DNA of 64,000 nt from positions 434,001 to 498,000 of the forward strand of contig NZ_CP031716.1 in NCBI RefSeq assembly GCF_001696605.3, read 5' to 3'. The position numbers were made by a program, and so were the translations under genes. The notes under the pieces were generated by a model that saw nothing but the letters and a program-made list of their open reading frames with translations, made no database searches and was not told the DNA's origin. This document shows, in pieces, positions 18,124-29,184 of the stretch (positions within the stretch are counted from its first letter, which is position 1; each line of letters begins with the position of its first letter). Source of the stretch: Acinetobacter wuhouensis (GTDB lineage Bacteria; Pseudomonadota; Gammaproteobacteria; Pseudomonadales; Moraxellaceae).

Positions 18124-18699
18124 ATGAAAAAAATGAGTTTACGATTTTTGGTATTACCTTTTCTCATCTTGTCTTTTGATGTTGCTCATGCAAAATCAAA
18201 GCATGTAGACCATGATCAAACCGCTGATGCGGATCTAGTCGATTATGCTGGTGATAAGCCTGCTGATGTTGTTGATGCTGTTGCAGATCGACATGATGTT
18301 GTACCCAACTATGCTGCAAAGCCGATAGAAGAAAAATATAGCTTTGATGGTATGGAAGGTTCAAATGATTGGAGATTGATTTATCAGGATAAGCAAACAC
18401 AATATTTTCAAAATGATTTGACTGTGAATGATGGGATTCAGTTGGTTGAGGCGTGGATTAAGAAGATTGAACCTACTAAGAAAACATCTGTGGTCAATTA
18501 CTATCAGGTTCTATGTAAAGATCAGACCTTTAAAGTGCTTGAACAATACCAAAGTAAGGATGATCAAAATTATAAATTAGTGAAAAAAGTAGATTTATAT
18601 CGTCAGACCCAAACCTTGAGCCAAGCCGGTGAGAAGTTGCCTGTGTTTAAAAGATTATGTAAGGAAAGAGAGGACTTTGCTAAAGCTTGGGGGCTTTAA
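18124..18699 (+). CDS. Secreted protein of unknown function
   Basis: I do not recognise a characterised homologue. The ATG at 18124 is chosen because AAGGA lies eight bases before it and abuts the earlier in-frame ATG at 18115. A signal peptide (MKKMSLRFLVLPFLILSFDVAHA) is followed by a His/Asp/Ala-rich linker to about residue 60. A folded domain then begins at SNDWRLIYQDKQTQYF and has two conserved-looking cysteines (VLCKDQTFKVLEQY, FKRLCKERE). The W...YF...C..C pattern is reminiscent of small surface-adhesin E-like periplasmic domains, but that is weak. It likely follows the MBL-fold gene in one transcript. Confidence 0.75.
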   Translation: MKKMSLRFLVLPFLILSFDVAHAKSKHVDHDQTADADLVDYAGDKPADVVDAVADRHDVVPNYAAKPIEEKYSFDGMEGSNDWRLIYQDKQTQYFQNDLTVNDGIQLVEAWIKKIEPTKKTSVVNYYQVLCKDQTFKVLEQYQSKDDQNYKLVKKVDLYRQTQTLSQAGEKLPVFKRLCKEREDFAKAWGL

Positions 18700-18774
18700 A
18701 ACGAGGCTTTGAGTAGGTAAAATGACGCTTTTTATTCAGTGAGATGTTGTTTAATCAATAAAAAGAGAAAAATA

Positions 18775-19425
18775 ATGAAAATATTCAAACCTTTGATGTT
18801 GATTTTACTAATGCTTGGTACAGTTGCTGTACAGGCAAAACCTCTTAATATAAACCAACATCATTTTGAAATTAGAACTACGCAGGGTGAAACCGAAGAG
18901 GGGTTTGAACAAGACAATCTTGAATTATATCGTGGCGATAAAAAGCTGCTGACCCATACTCAACGTTTAAGTACGGGAGATTGCAGTATTCTCACCATAG
19001 AGTTAGGTGACTACGAGGTTAAAAATAATCAAGTCATTTTCTATAGTTATTGGGCGGCAGGGGATCGACAGGGTTTGTGGACATTTCCTTATGGCGTGCG
19101 TAAGCAGGTTTATTCAGTCGATTCAAAAGGGATGGTCAAATTAATCAGTGCTGTGGTTTATGTGGAGGATACTATTAGCAATCCATTGGAGACAAATCCA
19201 GATCAGGATTATCTACAGTTTTTAACAACACAACCAAAAACTCAAAAAGATAAATTTGCATTAAATAACTATATTCAGCAAATGCAAACACGTTATAAAG
19301 CGCGGTTTGTACATGGACAGGAACGTACACAACTTCTCAAAGAAGTGAAAAGTAAATTGGCTTCACAGATTGCAGTAGAAACAAAGGGTTGGAAAGAAGA
19401 TTTCGGTCAAAATGTCAGGTTGTAA
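18775..19425 (+). CDS. Secreted hypothetical protein
   Basis: From the ATG at 18775 the product is 216 residues with signal peptide MKIFKPLMLILLMLGTVAVQA. I recognise no domain; the mature part is rich in beta-type segments with one Cys (TGDCSILTIELGDYEV). An upstream in-frame ATG at 18739 would add a poor, charged N terminus. The last 11 bases overlap the end of the convergent DoxX-like gene. Confidence 0.72.
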   Translation: MKIFKPLMLILLMLGTVAVQAKPLNINQHHFEIRTTQGETEEGFEQDNLELYRGDKKLLTHTQRLSTGDCSILTIELGDYEVKNNQVIFYSYWAAGDRQGLWTFPYGVRKQVYSVDSKGMVKLISAVVYVEDTISNPLETNPDQDYLQFLTTQPKTQKDKFALNNYIQQMQTRYKARFVHGQERTQLLKEVKSKLASQIAVETKGWKEDFGQNVRL

Positions 19426-19819
19426 CGTTTTGACTATGTTGAATATTGATCAGTTGAATCGCAACGACAGATAAAGTAGCCATCGCAACATTCATTGCAA
19501 AAGGGTTAAAGCCAGCAGTGAAATATTGTGGATAAATGACCGCAACTGTGACTACTAAACCAACTAAGCCAAAAATATTGAGATAATGAAGTAACTTAGA
19601 TTGTCGAAATACTAAAAATAAACAGCCATAAATGATCTCGATCACACCTGAAAGTGTAATAAACAGCATCATGCTCGATTGATCAATCTCTAGAAATTCC
19701 CAAAACTTTCGTTCTTCTGCTGCTTTAAAGATAATTTTCGGCACGATACCTTGATAAATCCATAAGATCGCTAAGCTGATATTTATTGTGAGTAATGCCT
19801 TTTGAATAGACTTATCCAT
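19415..19819 (-). CDS. DoxX-like family membrane protein
   Basis: About 134 residues starting MDKSIQKALL, with four membrane helices. LAILWIYQGIVPKIIF followed by a Glu pair is the typical opening of the DoxX-like (DoxX_3) family. The start ATGGATAA overlaps the stop of the upstream DCC gene, so the pair is translationally coupled; an alternative ATG lies nine bases earlier. DoxX-like and DCC (DUF393) proteins often sit together, suggesting a shared membrane redox role, which is inference. Confidence 0.82.
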   Translation of the reverse strand: MDKSIQKALLTINISLAILWIYQGIVPKIIFKAAEERKFWEFLEIDQSSMMLFITLSGVIEIIYGCLFLVFRQSKLLHYLNIFGLVGLVVTVAVIYPQYFTAGFNPFAMNVAMATLSVVAIQLINIQHSQNVTT

Positions 19820-20288
19820 TAATGACATTTTCCAAAAAATGCTGTTTATTTTCAGCAGAAGGAAGGGTGCAATGCTGCATTTTTCCAAATAAGCGATAAC
19901 GATTGAAAGCCACTCGGCGGTAGAGAAAATCTCGGAGCAATTTCGGCATGACATAACCGACTTTTAAACTTGAAAAAGGTTGCCCCAAGTCTTCGATCAC
20001 TTTTAAAAATGCAGTAGATTCGGTGTACATTTGCCCATTTTTAATCACTAACATGGTGTCAAAATGGTCTGTTGGCATTTGATAAAATTTTAAAATGGCT
20101 TGTCCTAAATCAGACTGAACTGAGGCGAGTTTAAATCGAGCACCTATATCGTATTTGATCAGAAATTCTGTCCAAGCATTGCATAACACACAAATCGCAT
20201 CAAATAACACAATGTCATGTTGTTGAATGATCTGTTCAATGCTGTCCTTAGTCAGGACAATATGATTTTCAGTGCTTATTTTTGACAT
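19812..20288 (-). CDS. DCC (DUF393) thiol-disulfide oxidoreductase family protein
   Basis: A 158-residue protein with the family's N-terminal motif FDAICVLCN (D30-x2-C33-x2-C36), giving a thioredoxin-like CxxC-type site. RFKLASVQSD, a YTESTAFLKVIEDLG stretch and a C-terminal FAYRRVAxNRY-like segment (FLYRRVAFNRYRLFGK) complete the DUF393 pattern. The redox partner is unknown. The gene leads a two-gene operon with the DoxX-like gene and is divergent from katG across 340 bases. Confidence 0.87.
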   Translation of the reverse strand: MSKISTENHIVLTKDSIEQIIQQHDIVLFDAICVLCNAWTEFLIKYDIGARFKLASVQSDLGQAILKFYQMPTDHFDTMLVIKNGQMYTESTAFLKVIEDLGQPFSSLKVGYVMPKLLRDFLYRRVAFNRYRLFGKMQHCTLPSAENKQHFLENVING

Positions 20289-22818
<2,530 letters not shown>

Positions 22819-22836
22819 GTCATTTAAGATGTAAGA

Positions 22837-22860
22837 AAACCGCCTGAGGGCGGTTTTTTT
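22837..22860 (+). terminator. Intrinsic terminator after katG
   Basis: Stem AAACCGCC/GGCGGTTT with loop TGAG and seven or more T residues. Confidence 0.95.
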
Positions 22861-22960
22861 GTGGAACTGAACGGTTTATTGAAAAGTCTGACTTTGTACG
22901 ATATTCAGATTATTATTGGAAATTAATCATCTCTATAAATAGTAAGAATGGATTTTTGCT

Positions 22961-23983
22961 ATGGTCAAGGAATTTTTTAGTGTCCATAAGTATGTTGTTC
23001 AGAATAACAGAATGGGGTTTTATTCATGGGCAATGGAAAATGGTTATGCTCATATTTATGACTTAGTTTCAAAGGAATGGGTAAATTTAGACAATTACAA
23101 CAATGATCGAGTTCCTTTAGAAATTGTCAGCCAAGAATATAACCAAATCGCAAGCTTCATTGATGAACCCAATTTAGGGCTTAAAGTTGTTCAAAATTAT
23201 AATTTACAACGTTCTCCTTTTTATTATGTGATGAAATTTAGTCTAGAACCTATTTTATCGAGAAATATTGAATTACCTGAAATTTTAGTTTTAAGAATGG
23301 CAAGTCATTACTATGGCATGATGACTGAGGTTGTTGCTATGCATTGTGAGGAATACAATCACAAAATCGTGGTTGATTTTAACCCCAATCTTCCTGAGTT
23401 AGTGTCTAAACATCAGATAGAAGGCATGATGTTTGCTTTTTCCAGACTGGTGCATAATTTTATTGATAAGAGACCTATTGGTGTGCAATTTACACATCAG
23501 CAGGAAGTGGTCAATAGTAAGTTATATCATCAGACTTTTTACTGTCAGCCTACTTTTTCGCATGATATGAATAAGTTGATTTATCAAACTTCTGGGATCA
23601 CACATGAAAGTGATTATCCATTATTAATTAACCCAATTATTCATGCGATAAAAATGCAGTTCCCCCAAATGCTTTTTAATGAAATGGTCAGAATTATCTT
23701 GCAGGTGACATTGGGGTTCATTTCACCAACACGTGAAAATATAGCCAGAACATTGAGTATGAGTATTCGGACTATGCAGCGTAGACTGAAAGAGGAGGGG
23801 ATGAATTTTAATGATATTTTACTGGAAGTCAGAAAAAATAGAATTCACCATTATTTGAACTATTCTCAGCTTACATTGGATAAAATCAGTCTACTCTTGG
23901 GCTATAAAGCGACCAGCCAGTTTCATAAGGCATTTCGTTCATGGTTTGGGCTGACACCAAAAGAATATAGGGCAAAAATCTAA
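22961..23983 (+). CDS. AraC-family transcriptional regulator
   Basis: A 340-residue regulator of the OruR/ArgR-like AraC branch. The N-terminal ligand-binding domain (about 20-200) is followed by a double helix-turn-helix: ENIARTLSMSIRTMQRRLKEEGMNFNDIL, then KISLLLGYKATSQFHKAFRSWFGLTPKEYR. The stop codon lies inside a bidirectional terminator shared with the convergent lipoprotein gene. No target is visible, though the adjacent lipoprotein is a candidate. The ribosome site is weak. Confidence 0.88.
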   Translation: MVKEFFSVHKYVVQNNRMGFYSWAMENGYAHIYDLVSKEWVNLDNYNNDRVPLEIVSQEYNQIASFIDEPNLGLKVVQNYNLQRSPFYYVMKFSLEPILSRNIELPEILVLRMASHYYGMMTEVVAMHCEEYNHKIVVDFNPNLPELVSKHQIEGMMFAFSRLVHNFIDKRPIGVQFTHQQEVVNSKLYHQTFYCQPTFSHDMNKLIYQTSGITHESDYPLLINPIIHAIKMQFPQMLFNEMVRIILQVTLGFISPTRENIARTLSMSIRTMQRRLKEEGMNFNDILLEVRKNRIHHYLNYSQLTLDKISLLLGYKATSQFHKAFRSWFGLTPKEYRAKI

Positions 23984-23999
23984 ATTTTTCACCCTATAT
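23965..23999. terminator. Bidirectional terminator overlapping the AraC stop
   Basis: Long stem ATATAGGG-c-AAAAAT / ATTTTT-ca-CCCTATAT with loop CTAA. The TAA of the AraC gene (23981-23983) forms part of the loop. Confidence 0.75.
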
Positions 24000-24010
24000 C
24001 AGCTTGAATT

Positions 24011-25345
24011 TTATGAAGGATTACATCCTAAAGCTTCAAACTCCTGTTTGGTATAATATTCAGCCTTAGGTAAATACTCTCCAAGTACCTGAGCTTCATC
24101 GCCTGGTTTTTGAGTGTTCTGAATGGCATTGTAAAAATTACCAGTAGGAAGCATATTGCGAATAATTAATCGCCCATCCGTTTTATGATCTTCACGCCCT
24201 TTTACAATAGAAAAACCATCACCCTGATCTGACCATTTCAGATAACCTACACCACATTCTTTAGTCGCATTTTTTGGACGATCTTCTGGCAGACTGGTCA
24301 CAATGGTAAATTCACCTTTGGCATCGGTATCAATTTGTTCATCGAACAGGCAGGAAGTGACTTTCTGCGAGTAAAATTCATTCTGACAAATGGACCAGTA
24401 TCTTAGCTGAGAGTTTTTAGTGTTAAAAATTTGTTCAGCATTATAGGTTTTCGGTACGGATGGAATTTTTCCTCGAATCACTACAATTGGTTTTATATTT
24501 CGGTCTACAAATGTCGATATATACTGGTTATCCAGATTGGCATAATAGCCCACGCTACGTACTGGGTCAGTATCGCAGACACCATAAAAATCACACTGTA
24601 CGCTGTGTAACATACTATAAGAAGCCCGCCATACAGGAACTGGTTGCGCAGGGTTATTCAGTCGGGCTTTGGCATAGGTATCTGCTGAAAGGAGTGGAAT
24701 ACTGACGATTTCGTTAGATGCTTTAAGGGCAGAGCAGGCGGCTTCACCTGTAAGTACTTCACCTTGTCGGGTGGTTAGTTCGACCTGAGGAAGTTTGACA
24801 CCTCCCATTAAGCTTTTACCTTTATCTGCAACATAAACACGATAAACCAATAAAGCAGGATTCCCTGATTTAGTCGCATCATAAATGGTATTTGCTGTAC
24901 CTCCCATTTCAGGCGCTTCACCTGCTGTAATATTTAAGCTATAAGCTCGATTGGGATTATTTCTCGCATTACCATCGATAAAGGGGTTGATATTATTCTG
25001 ATCGGGAATGATTTTACTATCGCTGATGGTATAAGCAGGGGTTGTATCTTCTCTATAGCTGTTAATGGACATATATCTTGCGTAAGGGAAATCTCCTTTT
25101 AATCTTAAATTTGCACCTTCGGGTAAGGTGTATTTTGCACTCCAGTAGGTACTTCCAGTGTCAGGAAATGCAAAGTTGGTTCTGGGATTGTCGATGACAT
25201 AAGGACCTTGCCAGAAACAGTCACTTGTAGGTTCTGAAGTGGGTGGAGTGATTGAAACAGTCTGATTATTATCATTGTCTCCACAAGCACTGAGCCCTAT
25301 AACAAGGAGACACACACTTGCCATCACATTAATTACCTTATACAT
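24011..25345 (-). CDS. Conserved lipoprotein of unknown function
   Basis: A 444-residue lipoprotein: signal MYKVINVMASVCLLVIGLSAC with lipobox (cysteine about residue 21), then an Asn/Asp/Ser/Thr linker and a large extracytoplasmic domain rich in aromatic residues and several cysteines. The ATG at 25345 is fixed by GGAGG five bases upstream. The pattern of YWSAKY, GDFPYARYMSINSY and WRASYS recalls secreted DUF1214-like beta domains, but I cannot assign a family. It lies between AraC and TetR regulators. Confidence 0.75.
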   Translation of the reverse strand: MYKVINVMASVCLLVIGLSACGDNDNNQTVSITPPTSEPTSDCFWQGPYVIDNPRTNFAFPDTGSTYWSAKYTLPEGANLRLKGDFPYARYMSINSYREDTTPAYTISDSKIIPDQNNINPFIDGNARNNPNRAYSLNITAGEAPEMGGTANTIYDATKSGNPALLVYRVYVADKGKSLMGGVKLPQVELTTRQGEVLTGEAACSALKASNEIVSIPLLSADTYAKARLNNPAQPVPVWRASYSMLHSVQCDFYGVCDTDPVRSVGYYANLDNQYISTFVDRNIKPIVVIRGKIPSVPKTYNAEQIFNTKNSQLRYWSICQNEFYSQKVTSCLFDEQIDTDAKGEFTIVTSLPEDRPKNATKECGVGYLKWSDQGDGFSIVKGREDHKTDGRLIIRNMLPTGNFYNAIQNTQKPGDEAQVLGEYLPKAEYYTKQEFEALGCNPS

Positions 25346-25468
25346 ATGTCCTCCTGACATTATTTATATTTGCACCTGTCATCTTAGGTGAAATAAAAAA
25401 ATGGATAAGTCGTAATTCGGGACAGTTTTAAAGTCGGAGATTCCAAATATGATTATGGTAGTGTAAAA

Positions 25469-26089
25469 CTATATCTCCATTAAACTTTTTATAAAACCAA
25501 GCACATCACTCTCCAAAGCATCCCACTCCCCAAACTCAGGCTCAATCAATAAAGTTTGAGAAATCACACCATAGCAAACCCGTTGCACATTTAAACTGAT
25601 CCGATTCAATTGCTCATGATCCTGAATAAAAGGTATGAGAATGCTTTGCCACATTTGCACCATCATGTCATAACTTTTACGATAAATTTCAATACTCGAA
25701 ATTTGCCGTTCTAACAAAAAAGTCTGCGCCCATAAAAACTGTTGTGCCTGAATTTCCTGTAACTGAAAATGAATGACTTGCTGTAAATATGCTGAAAAAT
25801 CAAAATTTGTGGATAACTCGATCAGACTTTGTGCATAACTTTTTAAAGCTTCAGCATTACTTTTCACATGTTGATGAATAGTCAAAGCAATCAAATCTTC
25901 TTTCTTGGAAAAATACTCATAAAAAGTTCCCAAGCCGACACCTGCAACATCGGTGATTTCCCGAATGGTAATTTCACTGGCAGGGCGTTCATGCAAAAGC
26001 CGAACAAAACTTTCCATCAAGGCTTCTTGAGTGATACGAGCCCTTGATTGGCGAGGTTTACGACGCACATTGATTGCAGGCAAAACCAT
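25469..26089 (-). CDS. TetR-family transcriptional regulator
   Basis: A 206-residue regulator from the ATG MVLPAINVRRKPRQSRARI. The helix-turn-helix is canonical: ITQEALMESFVRLLHERPASEITIREITDVAGVGLGTFYEYFSKKEDL. The C-terminal ligand domain is all helical and unassigned. The gene is divergent from the AidB-like dehydrogenase with 80 bases between starts, so that gene is the likely target. Longer starts at 26110 or 26155 lack ribosome sites. Confidence 0.87.
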   Translation of the reverse strand: MVLPAINVRRKPRQSRARITQEALMESFVRLLHERPASEITIREITDVAGVGLGTFYEYFSKKEDLIALTIHQHVKSNAEALKSYAQSLIELSTNFDFSAYLQQVIHFQLQEIQAQQFLWAQTFLLERQISSIEIYRKSYDMMVQMWQSILIPFIQDHEQLNRISLNVQRVCYGVISQTLLIEPEFGEWDALESDVLGFIKSLMEI

Positions 26090-26169
26090 AAAAATAACCC
26101 GAACATCCATCCACAGATTTTCATCTATACTGAATGTAATTAGACAAAACAACAAGACAGGATTTCAGC

Positions 26170-27858
26170 ATGAACACAGCACAACTTGGAACAACTACAG
26201 CATGGAAAACCCATGAGATCAGCAACCAATTTGATGAATTGCAAAACTATAATTTATTCAGCACTGATCAAGTCCTACAAGAAATATTACAACGCTATGG
26301 CAGTCAAGATCAGCAGACTTTAGCTGAGTTTGGAGAGATTGTCGGTTCAGCAGAATATTATCAATATGCAGACCTAGCCAATCGTCATACACCTGAATTA
26401 CATAGTTTTGATGCACGTGGTCGCCGTAAAGATTTTCTGGAATTTCACCCTGCATGGCATAAATGGATGGGCTTGAATCGTCAGTTCCATACCCATGCTT
26501 ATCCATTTAGTGATGCACAAAATCAGTCACAATCGACCTCAAAATGGGTGGATTGGGCAGCACGCTTCTTCTTAAGTGGACAGGTCGAATGTGGCAATTT
26601 ATGTCCAAACTCAATGACTTTAGGTAGTATTCCACTGATTCAGAATGAACCTGAGCTTTGGGCAAAAATCGGTGAAAAATTACTGTCCAATGAATATGAT
26701 GAACGTGACATTCCTATTGCTCAAAAAAAATCCATCTGGATGGGCATGGGCATGACGGAAAAGCAGGGCGGTTCAGATGTCCGTGCCAATGAAACTGTTG
26801 CAGTTCCTGTGGCGGAATCAGGTCGTGGCAAAGCCTATTTGCTGACAGGGCATAAATGGTTTTTCTCTGCGCCAATGTGTGATGCACATTTGGTGGTGGC
26901 GAAAACTGAACAAGATGGTTTGGCGTGTTTCTTTGTACCGCGTTGGCTGGAAGATGGCACGAAAAACAATATTCACGTGCAACGTCTAAAAGACAAAGTT
27001 GGCAATCGCAGTAACTCAAGTTCAGAAGTCGAATTTAAAAATGCGTGGGGCATTATGATCGGTGAGGCAGGGCGTGGTATTCCGACCATTATTGAAATGG
27101 CGAATTACACCCGTTTGACTTGCTCGGTGGGTTCAAGTGCGATGCTACGTCAGGCATTGGTGCAGTGCGTTGCCTATACCCGTCAGCGTAAAGCTTTCGG
27201 AAAGCATTTAGCTGAACAACCTTTAATGCAAGGGGTACTCGCGGATTTAGCATTGGAAACCGAAGCAGCAATGCAACTGAGTTTTCATCTCGCACATTGT
27301 TATGAGCAAGATGATGAAATGTCGTTGGCATGGAAACGCATCATGACCCCTGCATCTAAATTTTGGGTATGTAAACGTGCTGTGGAACTGACGGGCGAAA
27401 TGATGGAAGTCTTCGGTGGTAATGGTTATGTGGACACAGGCATCATGGCTCGCATTTTTAAAGAAGCGCCTGTAAACACCATTTGGGAAGGTTCGGGCAA
27501 TGTCATGTGTTTAGATGTATTACGTGCGATTCAACGTGATCGTGAGTCCATCGAAGTCCTGTTCCAATCATTCGCCAAAGTGGCTTCAAGTGATGCTGTT
27601 TTACAGAATGAATTGCAGTCTTTGTTTAAATTATTCAGCAGTTTACAAGCCGATGAAATGCAGTTTATGGCACGTAGTCTGGTGAGTCGTTTGGTGATTT
27701 TGGCACAAGCGATTTTACTGAAACAGTATGCACCTGATTTTGTCTCTGATGCATTTATCGCAACACGTTATAGTGAATTCCATGGACGGGTCGTGGGAAT
27801 GGTGGATGCAAAAGCAGTGGATGTGGAACGACTGTTGCAAAGGGCTTTGGCGAGTTGA
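26170..27858 (+). CDS. aidB: AidB-like acyl-CoA dehydrogenase
   Basis: A 562-residue flavoprotein of the AidB branch of acyl-CoA dehydrogenases. Parallels with E. coli AidB include FHPAWHKWM, GMGMTEKQGGSDVRANET (FAD/substrate loop), GHKWFFSAPMCDAHLV, RLKDKVGNRSNSSSEVEF, ASKFWVCKRAVE, and EAPVNTIWEGSGNVMCLDVLRA with the catalytic Glu in the last motif. In E. coli AidB belongs to the Ada alkylation response and has weak isovaleryl-CoA dehydrogenase activity. Here control by the divergent TetR suggests acyl-CoA or hydrophobic-ligand regulation instead. The substrate is unknown. Confidence 0.85.
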   Translation: MNTAQLGTTTAWKTHEISNQFDELQNYNLFSTDQVLQEILQRYGSQDQQTLAEFGEIVGSAEYYQYADLANRHTPELHSFDARGRRKDFLEFHPAWHKWMGLNRQFHTHAYPFSDAQNQSQSTSKWVDWAARFFLSGQVECGNLCPNSMTLGSIPLIQNEPELWAKIGEKLLSNEYDERDIPIAQKKSIWMGMGMTEKQGGSDVRANETVAVPVAESGRGKAYLLTGHKWFFSAPMCDAHLVVAKTEQDGLACFFVPRWLEDGTKNNIHVQRLKDKVGNRSNSSSEVEFKNAWGIMIGEAGRGIPTIIEMANYTRLTCSVGSSAMLRQALVQCVAYTRQRKAFGKHLAEQPLMQGVLADLALETEAAMQLSFHLAHCYEQDDEMSLAWKRIMTPASKFWVCKRAVELTGEMMEVFGGNGYVDTGIMARIFKEAPVNTIWEGSGNVMCLDVLRAIQRDRESIEVLFQSFAKVASSDAVLQNELQSLFKLFSSLQADEMQFMARSLVSRLVILAQAILLKQYAPDFVSDAFIATRYSEFHGRVVGMVDAKAVDVERLLQRALAS

Positions 27859-27885
27859 AATAATTTTTTAAATGCCCAAATCAGC

Positions 27886-27910
27886 GAAGGTCATCATGAT
27901 GATGACCTTC
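27886..27910. terminator. Hairpin after the AidB-like gene
   Basis: Ten-base stem GAAGGTCATC/GATGACCTTC with a 5-base loop. No T-tract follows, so its terminator role is uncertain. Confidence 0.5.
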
Positions 27911-27968
27911 ATACGCTTAAATCAGGTTTGATTTGAAGCTGATACTTTTAACACGTAATTATTGAAAA

Positions 27969-28085
27969 TTACTTTTGTTTTTTAAGCTTTTTTTGGAGCT
28001 TTTTCAATTTACCTTCGTGCTTTGAAATTTTGTCCAAACGCGCTTTGATTTGTTTCTTTAAAGATTTAACTTGCTTTGACATCAT
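27969..28085 (-). CDS. Lysine-rich 38-residue peptide
   Basis: A micro-ORF of 38 residues starting ATGATG at 28085, preceded by AAGGAG five to eight bases upstream. The product is strongly basic and helical-looking, with Lys repeats (KSLKKQIKARLDK, then KLKKLQKKLKKQK), and resembles a short amphipathic coiled coil. It starts one base after the stop of the ribbon-helix-helix-like gene, so it is almost certainly translated with it. The function is unknown; RNA or DNA binding is a guess from charge. Confidence 0.65.
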   Translation of the reverse strand: MMSKQVKSLKKQIKARLDKISKHEGKLKKLQKKLKKQK

Positions 28086-28086
28086 G

Positions 28087-28281
28087 TTACTCCTTTGTTT
28101 TGCTATCCGTTGGCTGATGCTTTTTGATAAAACTACGGATAAATTTTCTTAACTCACGTGCTGCACTGGTATCAAGACTTTCACACAATTGTAAAAACTC
28201 ATCCCGTTCAGCACTGTTAATGCGAATTAAGAGCTGACCATCTTTTTTATTCACCTTTGTCTTTTTGGGTAATTCAGCCAT
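28087..28281 (-). CDS. Small ribbon-helix-helix-like protein
   Basis: A 64-residue basic protein starting MAELPKKTKVNKKDG, with GGGGA about ten bases upstream. QLLIRINSAERDEFLQLCESLDTSAARELRKFIRSFI has the strand-helix-helix arrangement of Arc/MetJ-type DNA-binding proteins, including the hydrophobic alternation LLIRI. It is followed at once by the lysine-rich micro-ORF. An AT palindrome 34-52 bases upstream may be its operator. It could be a stand-alone regulator or a relic antitoxin; no toxin is adjacent. Confidence 0.65.
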   Translation of the reverse strand: MAELPKKTKVNKKDGQLLIRINSAERDEFLQLCESLDTSAARELRKFIRSFIKKHQPTDSKTKE

Positions 28282-28314
28282 CACGTATTTATCCCCAAAG
28301 GTGAAAATCAAAAT

Positions 28315-28333
28315 GTATATACAATATATATAC
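28315..28333. promoter_or_regulatory. AT palindrome upstream of the RHH-like gene
   Basis: Perfect 7-base arms GTATATA (28315-28321) and TATATAC (28327-28333) around CAATA, just upstream of the RHH-like gene. This is a candidate autoregulatory operator that would also overlap the promoter. Confidence 0.4.
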
Positions 28334-28611
28334 GTTTTAAAAATAAAGCAAATTTAACTTGTTGAAAATATTTGATTATTTTGTATTTTAATGAAACTTA
28401 ATGTAAGACTGTGTTTTTTCAGGCTATAACTGATTGTTATCATGGTCTTTATTTTAAGCGGTGAAAATATTTGTTCTGTCATTCGACTATTCTGCTGAAA
28501 AAATAGTTTTATATAGGCTTTAAGGTGTTGTGAATATATCTATTCCCCTACATGATAGTGCGTTTATGAGGTCGGTAATTTTCAGACCTCCTAATAATAA
28601 GTGAGTTCAAT
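28334..28611. other. AT-rich intergenic stretch with one hairpin
   Basis: No ORF of note. A 6-base stem GAGGTC (28568-28573)/GACCTC (28585-28590) lies just upstream of the interrupted gene, and AGTGAG eight bases before 28612 may be its ribosome site. Confidence 0.4.
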
Positions 28612-29049
28612 ATGAGTTGTAGAATAGAGCAATACCCAACAAAAATATACCTTCAAGATATTGAATTTAATGAAGATACTCGGTTTATAGATATTGAGAA
28701 GCATTTTCCGAAAAAATCATTTGTTTCAAATAGACCGTAGGGTGAGGTTACTGTGGATTATATTGATTACACTTTTTTTGAAAATGGAAGTGAAATCAAT
28801 ATTTCTGTCTATTTTGTAGATCATCAGATTGAGAAAGTGACCATCAGGATTCCTGCAATTAATGATGATTATGATCACACAGATGGTATGGATTTTTATC
28901 GACAAAGAGACCAACGTGAAAAAAAGTATCAAAAATGGTTGGATCGCGTGTTAATACAAAAAAATTCAGAAGTAGATCACTCTCGTATCATGGTCGGTTC
29001 TGATAAGAGTGAAAACACGTTTATTGTTATTGGTTGGGATGCTGAATAA
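28612..29049 (+). pseudogene. Hypothetical gene interrupted by an in-frame TAG
   Basis: Codons from ATG 28612 run open for 42 residues (MSCRIEQYPTKIY...), hit TAG at 28738-28740, and continue in the same frame for 103 more codons (…DYIDYTFFENGSEINISVYFV…) to TAA at 29047-29049. The two halves have the same acidic, beta-rich character, so a single 145-residue ancestral gene with one nonsense change is the simplest reading. Alternatively the second half is expressed separately from GTG at 28753, with GGTGAGG upstream. I do not recognise the family; small acidic proteins of this type often include immunity proteins. Confidence 0.55.
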
Positions 29050-29082
29050 TGCCTGACAAATTTGCATGCTTTAAAATAGCGC

Positions 29083-29112
29083 TTGAAATAAAATCCGCTT
29101 GTATTCTATACA
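29083..29112 (+). promoter_or_regulatory. Candidate promoter of the ArfA-like gene
   Basis: TTGAAA at 29083-29088 and TATACA at 29107-29112 with 18-base spacing. A 5-prime UTR hairpin (CACCGCA 29135-29141 with TGCGGTG 29152-29158) lies between it and the start codon. Confidence 0.5.
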
Positions 29113-29184
29113 AAAAGGCGTAATATCAGCCTTGCACCGCATCACCAATTCTGCGGTGAACATACAGTCTAAAAGGTAAATAAA

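Noticed and set aside
19820..19954. N-terminal extension of the DoxX-like protein
   Set aside because: The extra 45 residues are out-of-frame translation of the DCC gene; MDKSIQ at 19819, overlapping the DCC stop, is the coupled start.
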